Assembly: GCF_024139115.2 (NCBI RefSeq)
Contig: NC_085140.1
Location: forward strand, 32,165,806-32,229,805
Source of the DNA: Armigeres subalbatus
Lineage: Eukaryota; Arthropoda; Insecta; Diptera; Culicidae
Reading direction: 5' to 3'
DNA length: 64,000 bases
In this document: positions 46,446-55,143 of the stretch, piece by piece
Layout of the letters: every line of letters starts with the position of its first letter
Numbering within the stretch: the stretch's first letter is position 1
Program-made: the position numbers and the translations under genes
The notes under the pieces: generated by a model
What the model saw: only the letters and a program-made list of their open reading frames with translations
The model's database searches: none
Told to the model about the DNA's origin: nothing

Positions 46446-47042
46446 CCGTCTTTAGTATTCTAGATTGAGAAAGCCAACGGTAAAACACCCATTCAACCAG
46501 CCGCACTCTACTACAATTATCAATAATGTTCTGTACAAATTTGGAATAATACTCAATAGAAACTCAACAAGACCTTTTCGTAAATTTCCGAAGTTTTTCC
46601 TGTAGAAGTTAAGAACATTTTTTTTGTAAAAATTCTGAAGTTTCTCATGTAAATTGCGACAAATTTTCTGCTGAAATTCCAAACAATTGTATTTGGAAAT
46701 TCAAAAGAGCTTCTCTTGGTAATTCCAAAGATTTCTCGAAACTTCAAACAATCCGAAAATATTTTCCAAATTTTGGTTTTCCTCCAGATTTTTCTGGAAA
46801 AGTTCATTAGATTTTTCATGCGAAAATAAAAAAAAATCTTCTTTTAATGTCTTGAAAATATGCCGAAAAAATGCAAAAAAAAATCTTAGAAAAACGTAAT
46901 GAAAAAAATCGCCACGCCGATTCACGCCGCCGCCGCCGCCGGGTAAAATGCCTTTCGGCGTGACGCCGAAAACGCCGCCGCCGCCGGCCAAAATTCTGAC
47001 AAACGCCGCCGCCGACGAATATCGGACCGGCGCACACCTCTA

Positions 47043-47187
47043 CTTCGTGGAAGGCCGCGTACACGATGGCTTTTTGCAGTTGAAGAGGACCTGAGGGCGC
47101 TCAATGTTCAGGGCGACTGGAAGCGATTGGCCCAGGATCGAGTCCAGTGGAGAAGGATACTCCATTCGGCGTAGGTTCATCGAAGAG
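47043..47187 (+). pseudogene. RTE-2 C-terminal end after the insertion
   Basis: After the second CTTCGTGG duplication the RTE frame resumes with a stretch reading EEDLRALNVQGDWKRLAQDR and ends QWRRILHSA before a stop. This is the usual RTE C-terminus, comparable to DQVEDDLRTLRRLRGW in the first RTE element. It shows that the element at 42913-47042 inserted into the last exon-like part of the ORF. Confidence 0.8.
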
Positions 47188-47439
47188 CTGTAGCCCATCA
47201 AGTATCAAATAAGTATCAATTCAAAATTTTACGAAACGAAACGAAATTTCAATTTTTTTTCGCGGAATTTTTCATTGAATTGGTTTTACATTATGTAGGT
47301 ACGCAATTCTGATTTCATTTTTTTTGAAGTCAAATAACTGTTTTACCAATGGAGTTATAATAACAGCGTTCCCGTTCAGTTTTATACCAGTAACTATATA
47401 AAAATACTTATAGAAATTGTGGGATTTTTCGTATACGGA

Positions 47440-47530
47440 TTCAAATTTCGTTAAAACACAAGTAGAGTCAAGTACGAGATATTGAAGGTTGAGGTCGAAA
47501 TACGTATCTGTCAAAAGGTACAATGAAGTA
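47440..47530 (+). mobile_element. Decayed Penelope-like terminal fragment
   Basis: GAGTCAAGTACGAGATATTGAAGG, GAGGTCGAAATACGTATCTG and GTAGTGGAATGAA parallel the family seen at 31317-31600 and 48058-48329. The hammerhead core is mutated (TTGAAGG for CTGAAGA) and stem II is shortened. Confidence 0.5.
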
Positions 47531-47691
47531 GTGGAATGAAACTCTACAAGCATTCAAAGTAGTTGGAACAGTGGCCCATTCTTACCCCCATTTGACCCAT
47601 TGTCACCCTCGACGACGGTAGTTGAAAAGGTAATTCATGTGATGCGACTAAATATGTATTGTAAACGATGCTATTTTGAAAACGCGAAGCC

Positions 47692-47985
47692 GTGTTTCAA
47701 AACAATCCACAATGGGGAAATCCGATTTCAAAGGTGGAAAAAATTGATAACTTTCTTCACGAACAACTTACTGAAGAGATCAAGAGCTTATTCGAAAGGG
47801 AATTTTGCAAAGAATTCAGTGAGTGCTGTTTCATGGACGTGGAACGCTTCTGTATGTATTTATCGAGCTCGTTTTGCCCTAATGCCCCATATATCGCGTT
47901 TCCAACTTATTTGACATTTTATCTTTCAGACATTGTTCTAAAATTGTGTTTATCTCATCACTGTGGACCCACAGAAGAGCATTAA
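47692..47985 (+). pseudogene. Conserved short ORF in both arms of the inverted repeat
   Basis: The frame reads QWGNPISKVEKIDNFLHEQL, then TEEIKSLFEREFCKEFSECC, then FMDVERFCMY. The opposed copy at 49074-49229 (minus) encodes the same with two changes (KEFSE to KQFSK) while the flanking non-coding sequence differs more. Residues are coding-like and probably helical. I do not recognise a family. It could be a transposase or capsid fragment carried by the repeat, or a captured exon. Confidence 0.35.
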
Positions 47986-48057
47986 ATATATTTTGTTGGT
48001 AAAAGTTGGAAATTTAAGTGATTTTGGGGTCAAATAAGCATCAAAGTGCATTTTATG

Positions 48058-48329
48058 AAACCGTCTAAGACGAATTAAGTACTGTCCATTTAATTCCACC
48101 AGTTAATTGTCGTTATCTTTGCAGATACGTATTTCGACCACAACTGTGTGGTCTTCTTCAGTGTCTTGTACTTGACTCGAGTACAAGACACTGAAGAAGA
48201 CCACACAGTTGTGGTCGAAATACGTATCTGCAAAGATAACGACAATTAACTGGTGGAATTAAATGGACAGTACTTAATTCGTCTTAGACGGTTTAATACA
48301 TTCCACTAAACGAGCTTAATATATTTTTC
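48058..48329. mobile_element. Penelope-like palindromic insertion with hammerhead motifs, 272 bp
   Basis: Flanked by an 11-bp duplication, TGCATTTTATG (48047-48057 and 48330-48340). The left arm 48058-48171 and right arm 48181-48294 are identical reverse complements over 114 bp around a 9-nt loop. A 35-bp unpaired tail (48295-48329, ending TATATTTTTC) follows. Each arm holds a hammerhead-like core pointing outward from the centre. The perfect identity of the arms suggests they arose in one event and recently. Confidence 0.9.
48187..48231 (+). ncRNA. Hammerhead-ribozyme-like motif (right arm; mirror copy in left arm)
   Basis: CTGAAGA at 48191-48197, stem II AGACCACA / TTGTGGTC, GAAA at 48217-48220, palindromic ATACGTAT (48220-48227), then C at 48228. 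All conserved core positions fit. Stem I next to the core shows only two pairs (CA/TG), so activity is uncertain. The mirror copy lies on the minus strand in 48121-48165. Confidence 0.55.
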
Positions 48330-49229
48330 TGCATTTTATGTGCAATTTTCATGTATGCTGTAAAAAATAGTAATATTGACAGATGAGTGTTGATATTATT
48401 GTCTCAAAGTGTTGAACAGATATTGACAAATGTTTGCCGAACAAAAATCAATGAAATAAATCGTTTCACAAATGTTTTATTTGGTTATTTATTGAGTAAA
48501 AAACGATTTTTAAAAGCTTTTAAATAACACCGATGCCAAACATTTCCAAACCATACCCGATAGCACAACTAGACAAGAATGGTCATATGTTATGAGTCTT
48601 GATGTGATCATAGATAGGAGGTGATGGGAGATATCCTTTTTTGTTACCTTTTTGCCCAAATTCCCCTATGAAATAATATAGCTTAATGATTCTCAGCAAG
48701 TAAATGATGTAGTAATGTTAATTTCATTGCTATTTTCCAATGTTATAATGAAAATAACAAATAATCATAAAATTCATTAAAAATATTGAATTATAGGGGA
48801 TTTGGGGGTAATACAGCTAATTGAATGTCATTTTTATTCAAAATAGGTTAACATTTTTCACGGACGACGCACATAGAAAATGCACTTTGATGCTTATTTG
48901 ACCCCAAAATCCCTTAAATTTCCAACATTTACCAACAAAACATATGTAATGCTCTTCTGTGGATTCACAGTAAAGAGATAAACACAATTTTAAAACAATG
49001 TCTTAAAGATAAAATGACAAATAATTTGGAAACTCGCAATATATGGGGCATTAGGACAAAACGAGCTCAATAACTACATACAGAAGCGTTCCACGTCCAT
49101 GAAACAGCACTTACTGAATTGTTTGCAAAATTCCCTTTCGAATAAGCTCTTGATCTCTTCTGTAAGTTGTTCGTGAAGAAAGTTATCAATTTTTTCCACC
49201 TTTGAAATCGGATTTCCCCATTGTGAATC

Positions 49230-49910
49230 CAAAGCACGATCGATTCTGCTTCTACAACACAATCGATTCTGCACTAAATAATTTTGTGCTCTTCAATGCA
49301 GACATTATTTTTTTCATGTCGTATTCTCCCGCTCTAGCTGGCGTGATTAGCATCAACACGGTCGTTTGCACACTGGTTTAACACATTTCTGCTCTGCGAG
49401 ACACACATTTTTTCACTTTGCGTTCTCCCGGACTAGCGCCATCCCGTGACCAACAACAGCACAATAGATATTAGTCAAAGAATATCACAAAATTTAAATT
49501 TAAATCTTGTGAGGAGTATCTTCAAACCTCTGAATTCTTACTTACTCTTACTCTTACTCTTCTTCTTCAAACGTAGAATGTTGCATATTGTTTTCCTTTG
49601 CGCTTTCTTAAATCTTGAGCGGTGCTTACTCATGCGCTTGAACCTGATTTGAGGCGGAGTCGAAGAAATCAGCCTTTAATAAGAAAGAGGTGCTCAAAAA
49701 AGACTTCACGAGGGCCCTAGGAATCTACGCCACGGCTTTGGCATTTTGACAAATTTATACAGAACTGATTCATATCTGATTACATTTACATTCTAAGCCT
49801 GACGTCTTAAATATTGAGTAGGATCACTTTTGTAAAAAATAAGATAGAATAGTTAAAGATACTTTTCGGTTTCTGTTACATATTTCTAACAGAACACTGA
49901 AGACGTTTGA
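49230..49910. other. No gene recognised
   Basis: Contains a short CTTACTCTTACTCTT microsatellite near 49540-49565. A 68-codon open frame (49446-49652) has no recognisable content. Confidence 0.35.
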
Positions 49911-51207
49911 TAAGGTACACTGGGGGAAGTGGAAAAAGGGGGTAAGTGTAAAAATCGACTCGAAAAATTGGAATTGTACATACTTTACAGTTTTTACCAC
50001 ATCATAGCATCATGCAATGTTATACTTTGATGCTCACACTAATACTATGTTGAAATTTGTATAACACATACACTAACACGGTTATCGCTTGAACTGTAAT
50101 TTTGGGTTTCGCGAAAAATTGATATTTGCATTCATAAAATTAATTCTTATTTGCACCAATCGTTCTTTTTTCAAGAGAATTTATATCACAGGTGACCATT
50201 ACAATACAATTAAACTAATCCCATTCAATTGGTAGTGGTTTGTACCAAGAAAGCAAATAATTCAAAGATTTTACACTTACCCCAGGTATCAAACATTGCG
50301 GGGGAAGTGGATAATGTTCTAATTACGCAATTATTTTCTTCCCTCCAGGGTTCATTTCGATAGCTGTGAATCTTAATATGTTCCTTCTTTGTTATCATTG
50401 TGATTCCAGTGGTGATTGGACTCATATAAATGAGAAATGCCTGAATAATCCACCTATCGGTACTGATGCCTTTCACATGTTTTACATATGAAAAAAAAAT
50501 ATACAAGAAAGTTAAAAATAGCACTGATAGGTAAATATATTGTATAATTCACATTAATTTTTATTCCTAACAAGTTTCGCCGTTGAATGCAATTTTTTGC
50601 GAACAAATCGGTTAAGGACAAGTGCTTAAGAATAGCTGATAATTTTGTACGTGTTTTGCGCACACACATACATACAAATACGCACATACAGACATCATCT
50701 CAATTCGTTAAACTAAGTTGATTACTTTATAACCCTGTGAGTCCCATTTTTCCTTTAAAATGTTCATCTTTGGGGCGAACATATAGACTTTGCGTACAAT
50801 TAATGTCCGAGAAGGCAAAACCAGCCCTCTTCTAACTATTACGAGAATTCCTTGAGGATCTTTTCCGTTAAGGTAATGAAATTATTCCACAAAAGATACT
50901 CAGAGCAATTAACGTATTGATTTTAGTTAAATGTAACTACTCATCACTATTGAAGGTCAAGGCAACATGGGTTTTCCACTTACCCCATCCCACTAGGGTA
51001 AGTGGAAAAACAACTCCTAATTTTAAAATCTATTTCCATAAATTTCAAGCGATCAAAATGGTATGAATTACCGCACAGTTGGTGCAAAATTGACTGTTTT
51101 TGATAGCCCATTTTGATTGACCGCATTCAAATCATTTAAACTGGTTTTACACTAATTCAAACATGTACTATCGATTTTTCCTTTTCCACTTCCCCCAGTG
51201 TACCTTA
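49911..51207. mobile_element. 1.3-kb terminal-inverted-repeat element, TA-flanked
   Basis: The left end reads TAAGGTACACTGGGGGAAGT and continues GGAAAA. The right end read inward is identical over about 26 bases. Flanking TA at both ends suggests a Tc1/mariner-type duplication; a 3-bp TAA/TTA reading is less consistent. The motif GGGTAAGTGGAAAA and its complement recur inside (near 50277, 50304, 50983 and 50997). No transposase ORF is found, so it is non-autonomous. Confidence 0.75.
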
Positions 51208-51354
51208 CAAGAAAATCAGAATGACTCAGACTCAGAATGGGGCTACATAGTAAGCGTTAATAGAAAAACTTGTATAGCATAAAGTTTTTGAAAACAGATT
51301 TAAGATTTTGTTCAGCAGCGCAGCCAAAATTTTTGATAATATAAAGTATGGTTT

Positions 51355-51545
51355 AAGTTTAAATTTGTTCCGAAATTCCGCGGAATTCCGTTAAATTTCG
51401 TTAGAAGCTAGTTTTTTTTTCTGGCGAAATTTTTGTAATTTTCCGAAACGAAACGAAATCAAGAATCAGATTTCACCATGCTCAAATTCCGCGAAATTCC
51501 GCGGAACTTCGTTTCGAACCAACTGAAACGAAATTTTCCGAAATA
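51355..51545. repeat. AATTCCGCGGAA / CGAAACGAAA repeat
   Basis: Dense AAATTCCGCGAAATTCCGCG and CGAAACGAAA motifs, the same family as the RTE target at 40440-40569 and 47230-47275. Confidence 0.7.
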
Positions 51546-51629
51546 CTGCATATGCTTATTCTGCATCATTTAACTTCAGTAGGAAATTATTTTTCTAAAA
51601 AAATATTCGGATCGGCTGTATTGTAAATT

Positions 51630-51770
51630 CGGGCAAATGGTCTACTCGGGCGATTGGTCTTTTCAGCGAATAGAATTCGGACATCTGTTGCATTCGAGCC
51701 TTTGTCATTCGAGCGAATGGAATTTGGGTCTATGGCATTCGGGTAATTGGGATGGAATGATCTTTGGCGT
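51630..51770. repeat. Degenerate CATTCGGGCAAATGG repeats
   Basis: Irregular units (GGGCGATTGGTCTTTTC, ATTCGAGCGAATGG, GGCATTCGGGTAATTGG). Resembles the CCCGAAT arrays at 38075 and 40115. Confidence 0.6.
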
Positions 51771-52081
51771 AGCCAGCCTCATAGACCTGTGCAGGAGTTC
51801 ATCAAATTCCCTCACCTATTGGATTTTGACATTTGAGCGGGGTATTCACTCGAATAAGAGTTCATTTTGCGTTCGTCTACGACCCGCTCAAAAGTGATAA
51901 TTTCTTAAGGGAGTTCATTTTGCGTTGGTCTATTGTCTAAAAATGGTTTCATCATGAATGCCCGAATAGACCAGATCATAATGTGCTGTGAAAGAAGGCG
52001 GTTGTAAAATTGTATTTGTAACGTACATTCCAAAGTCGGTTTCAGGGAAGAATCTTGAAGAATCTTGCTTGAATCCAGGAT

Positions 52082-52938
52082 GAGTGAGTGGTACGATTTT
52101 CACGAAGTCCGTCCAGTTATTTGGTTTCGCAGACGACATTGATATCATGGCATGGCACGTAACTTTCAGAGGATGGAGGAAGCCTACATCAGACTGAAAA
52201 GCGAATCTAAACGGACTGGACTAGTCATCAACACGTTGAAGACGAAGTACATGATGGGAAGAGGCTCAAGAGATGTCAATGTAAGCCACCCACCACGAGT
52301 TTCTATCGGTGGTGACGAAATCGAGGTGGTTTAAGAATTCGTGTACTTGGGCTCACTGGTGACCGCCGATAACGATACTAGCAGAGAAATTCGGAGACGC
52401 ATCATGGCAGGAAATCGTACGTACTTTGGACTCCGCAAAACGCTTCGAACAAATAGAGTTTGCCACCGTACCAAACTGACTATCTACAAAACGCTTATGA
52501 GACCGGTAGTTCTCTACGGACACGAGATCTGGACGATGCTCGTGGAGGATGAACGCGCACTGGAAGTTTTCGAAAGGAAAGTGCTGCCTACCATCTATGG
52601 TGGGGTGCAGATGGCGGACGGTACGTGGAGGAGGCGAATGAACTACGAGTTGCATCAGCTGTTGGGAGAACCATCCAACGTTCACACTACGAAAATCGTA
52701 AGACTGTGGTGGGCCGGGCACGTAGCCAGAATGTCGGACAATAATCCGGGGAAAATGGTTCTCTCGGAAAATGGCACAGCGGGCAAGGTGGATCGATCAG
52801 GTGGAGTACGATTTGCGGGCCCTCCGAAGACTGCGTGGTTGGCGAAGTACAGCCATGGACCCAGCTAAATGGAGAAGATTTTTATGTATTGCACAGGCCA
52901 TTCCGGCCTTAGTCTGGTAATAATAATAATAATAATTA
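52082..52938 (+). mobile_element. 5'-truncated RTE copy, same family as 20720-29431
   Basis: Flanked by the 10-bp duplication AATCCAGGAT (52072-52081 and 52939-52948). Begins just upstream of FADD (52126-52137) and ends in (TAA)n (TAATAATAATAATAATTA). The sequence is close to 28575-29431. 5' truncation with a TAA tail is the expected outcome of target-primed reverse transcription in RTE elements. Confidence 0.92.
52126..52868 (+). pseudogene. RTE RT C-terminal part with nonsense and frame changes
   Basis: FADD is followed by a short duplication (ATGGCATGGC) that shifts the frame. The frame from 52152 then reads NFQRMEEAYIRLKSESKRTG and NTLKTKYMMG. A TAA at 52332-52334 replaces a glutamate codon present in the 28442-29425 copy. 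The same frame continues with YLGSLVTADNDTSREI, VLYGHEIW and LWWAGHVARMSD. Another change near 52760 alters the end. It cannot encode a working protein. Confidence 0.85.
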
Positions 52939-52984
52939 AATCCAGGATCAGAGCTTAAAATATTCATCTTCATGAAGCAACTTC

Positions 52985-53885
52985 GGGCCGAAATTTGACA
53001 AACATCGCATGATTATGCAAAACATAAAATACCAGCCTAGCCTGAAATGCTGTACTGACCTTGCCTCCGAGTAAGCTTGATGATGTTTCTCCACAGGGCG
53101 GTAAATGAACCATCACCGGGTTTGGCTTGAGCAGGGCAGTTTGGAGCTTGAACCGATGCAGCTGCTGCTATCAGTCGCTTGTGCGGTTGCAACGGAGGAA
53201 GGATTGGAATAGCTCGTCGGGAAGAGCAGGAACAGTTCTTCCCCGGTAGGGTCCTGGTGGAAGCTTGCTTCCGGATTTGCAGGAAATCCGCTCGCTTTAG
53301 GCAGCCCTTTGTGGTGGCCCGATGTTTGTCGCCACAGTTGGCGCACTTGGGATCGGTCACCTCGCTCTTGTCTCACGCGTCGGGCGGATGGGGTTCGCCA
53401 CATTTGTTGCAGCGCGTCTTCATGCGGCAGTTCCTGGTACCGTGCCCGAAGTTGAAACAGTTGGTGTTGGTGCACTGCGTGACGTCGCGATGCACGGGCC
53501 GATATCCTTTCCATTCAACGACGGTGTAATTTCCAACGCCGACCAGCTTCAGTTCCTCCCAGGTGGTGGAGCCATGTTCCAAATGGACCAGGTAAAGTTG
53601 GTGGCGATATCTCCTCGCCTTGTCGTGACGAGCGATCTTATGTACAGCTATTGGTTTCAGGTCGTAACTTTCGAGTTCTGCTTGGCGCTCCTCTTCCTTC
53701 ATGTTGTGGAGTCCTCGCAGCAAAGCCTTCAGCGGCTTCGTGCCAGGGTGATCATAAGAGTAGTACTAATACTTGTTGACCTCGAGGAACTCCACATCGG
53801 ATCGATGATGGCAACAGCAAACAAGCTGGCATCAGAACCGAAAAGTACATTTCAGCCCCTTAGCGTTCAGCTTATGTGGTATGAT
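52985..53885 (-). pseudogene. Jockey-type ORF1 (gag-like) fragment
   Basis: Minus-strand frame with HPGTKPLKALLRGLHNM, LKPIAVHKI and RYRHQLYLVHL, typical of the segment that precedes zinc knuckles in Jockey-group ORF1. Knuckles follow: CFNFGHGTRNC, CNKCGEPHPPDA and CANCGDKHRATTKGC. A TGA at 53373-53375 falls where the last Cys of the second knuckle is expected, and an upstream TAG near 53770 also breaks the frame. No RT follows, so only ORF1 remains. Confidence 0.8.
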
Positions 53886-53974
53886 TATGTACTGATTATG
53901 GTATTATTTATAATAATTTATATTTGGTTGAAAAGATATATTCACTCATCCAAATTACTTCCAAACGCTTAAAA

Positions 53975-54555
53975 ACTAATTTTTTTTCACTTTTTGAAAT
54001 AAAGAGAATTATAAATAACATGACAGCGTCAACGTATTAGATAGTTCTCCCATGAACGATGAGGATTTTTTTTCATACTAAAAAAGACTCCTGGCCTGCA
54101 CGGTGCGGCTAGAAGTTCTTATGCCGAGGTGAATTTTTGTTCGGTTTAAGGATACATTTTTAAATGTATTCTTATAGGCTTATATTAGTTCTAGTGAAAC
54201 GAACAAATAGAAAAGATTAAAGTGCGTGAGTTTAGAATTATTGTGTGGTGATTAACAGAGCTTCAAGCAATCAGCCCCCTGAAACGGCTGTCATCTGCAT
54301 ACAATGCGACTGAAGCCGAAAACTTGGTGCTCAACTTGGTGCTAGCTGTCAAGTTGTGGCTTTAAGCACGGAACACAGTGACGCATGCGGTAATATCGCT
54401 CGAGGGCAGATCTAATTCGAATAAAAAAAAATAAACCTTTTTTTTCATTTTTGGCTGTTGTTGAAAGAAAAAGCGCACCATCTAAAATATGTTTCAAAAC
54501 TTTATTGCAATTATCTCTAGAACTGATTCGTTTATTCCAGATACACCTAACCCAA
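53975..54555. other. No gene recognised
   Basis: AT-rich and unique as far as I can tell. Confidence 0.35.
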
Positions 54556-54910
54556 CCCGAGTAGACGAAAATAGCTCAACAATATCATATGTTGATAAGA
54601 TAGCAAAATGAGATATGGACATGATTGATATAAGAGATAACATTGATTTTGATTATTTTTTTATTATAATAAATTTAATATATTAAATTTAATTAGACTT
54701 TGCATTAAAATATCATGAGGAGATCAAGTTATGCTATTTGTAAGAAGCTATCAATATAATGTGCCATTAGTTTGTTCTTATCCATAACATATCTTGATTT
54801 TTAAATAATATTTCGGTGCAAATTTTTGATATTGTTGCCTGTTGTTTTATTTCTTATATCAATGAAGTCCATATCATGTTTTGTTATTCTGTTCATGACT
54901 TCTGCCCGGG
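54556..54910. mobile_element. 355-bp MITE with CCCGRG ends
   Basis: The left end CCCGAGTAGACGAAAATAG and the right end read inward CCCGGGCAGAAGTCATGAAC are related. A 42-base inner segment (GAGATATGGACATGATTGAT) recurs inverted (TGATATGGACTTCATTGATA). No ORF. The duplication is not clear (AA on both sides at most). Confidence 0.65.
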
Positions 54911-54966
54911 AAAAGTTATCCGCACAGTTTTTGTCATTATAACAAATATTTGTTAAGATTTGTCGA

Positions 54967-55143
54967 TAGGGGTCGTACTCTAATTACGTAAGCACTTATG
55001 CCCCCCCCCATAAGTCTGCCATTTTCTTACGCTCCTTATAAATAAAAAATAATTTGTATAGGAAAAATCTTACATGGTTGGTTAAAAGGTTGAGGTTGAA
55101 AAGCCTCGAAAAAATGCTTACGTAATTAGTGTACGGCCCCATA
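54967..55143. mobile_element. 177-bp MITE, GGGGNCGTAC ends
   Basis: The left end GGGGTCGTACTCTAATTACG and the right end read inward GGGGCCGTACACTAATTACG match over about 26 bases. TA lies next to both ends (one base further on the right). The same ends occur at 62243-62319. Confidence 0.8.

Larger units (their letters stand above)
42913..47042. mobile_element. hAT-like element, 4,130 bp, filled with degenerate repeats
   Basis: Ends are TAGAGGTGTGCGCCG on both sides (right end read inward). The flanking duplication is a perfect 8 bp, CTTCGTGG, at 42905-42912 and 47043-47050. Just inside each end lies a GCCGCCGCC-rich segment with GCCACGCCGATT. The 3.8-kb core is AT-rich with degenerate GGCCGAAA and GAAATTCT repeats, a pogo-type MITE and a Penelope-like palindrome. 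No transposase-like ORF is visible. The 8-bp duplication supports hAT. A relative is at 33780-34130. Confidence 0.85.
40570..47215 (+). mobile_element. RTE-type retrotransposon (second family), with nested hAT-like element
   Basis: Bounded by a perfect 15-bp duplication, TCAATTCAAAATTTT (40555-40569, 47216-47230). The 5' region has no clear ORF up to about 40749. An endonuclease, RT and C-terminal region follow, with the 3' tail GTATCAAATAAGTA. A 4,130-bp hAT-like element splits it at 42912/47043. Without the insert about 2.5 kb remains, so parts of the ORF are deleted. It shares motif order with the RTE at 20720-29431, but the sequences differ enough to be another family. Confidence 0.85.
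47706..49229. repeat. Large inverted repeat, about 355-bp arms
   Basis: The left arm 47706-48057 and right arm about 48871-49229 are reverse complements with scattered differences. Both contain AATGGGGAAATCCGATTTCAA, the segment GTTTCATGGACGTGGAACGC and CATCAAAGTGCATTTT. The spacer also pairs in part (CAAATTCCCCTAT near 48658 and ATAGGGGATTTGG near 48796). The left arm is followed by a Penelope-like palindrome at 48058-48329. This may be a foldback element or two opposed copies of one repeat. Confidence 0.8.
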
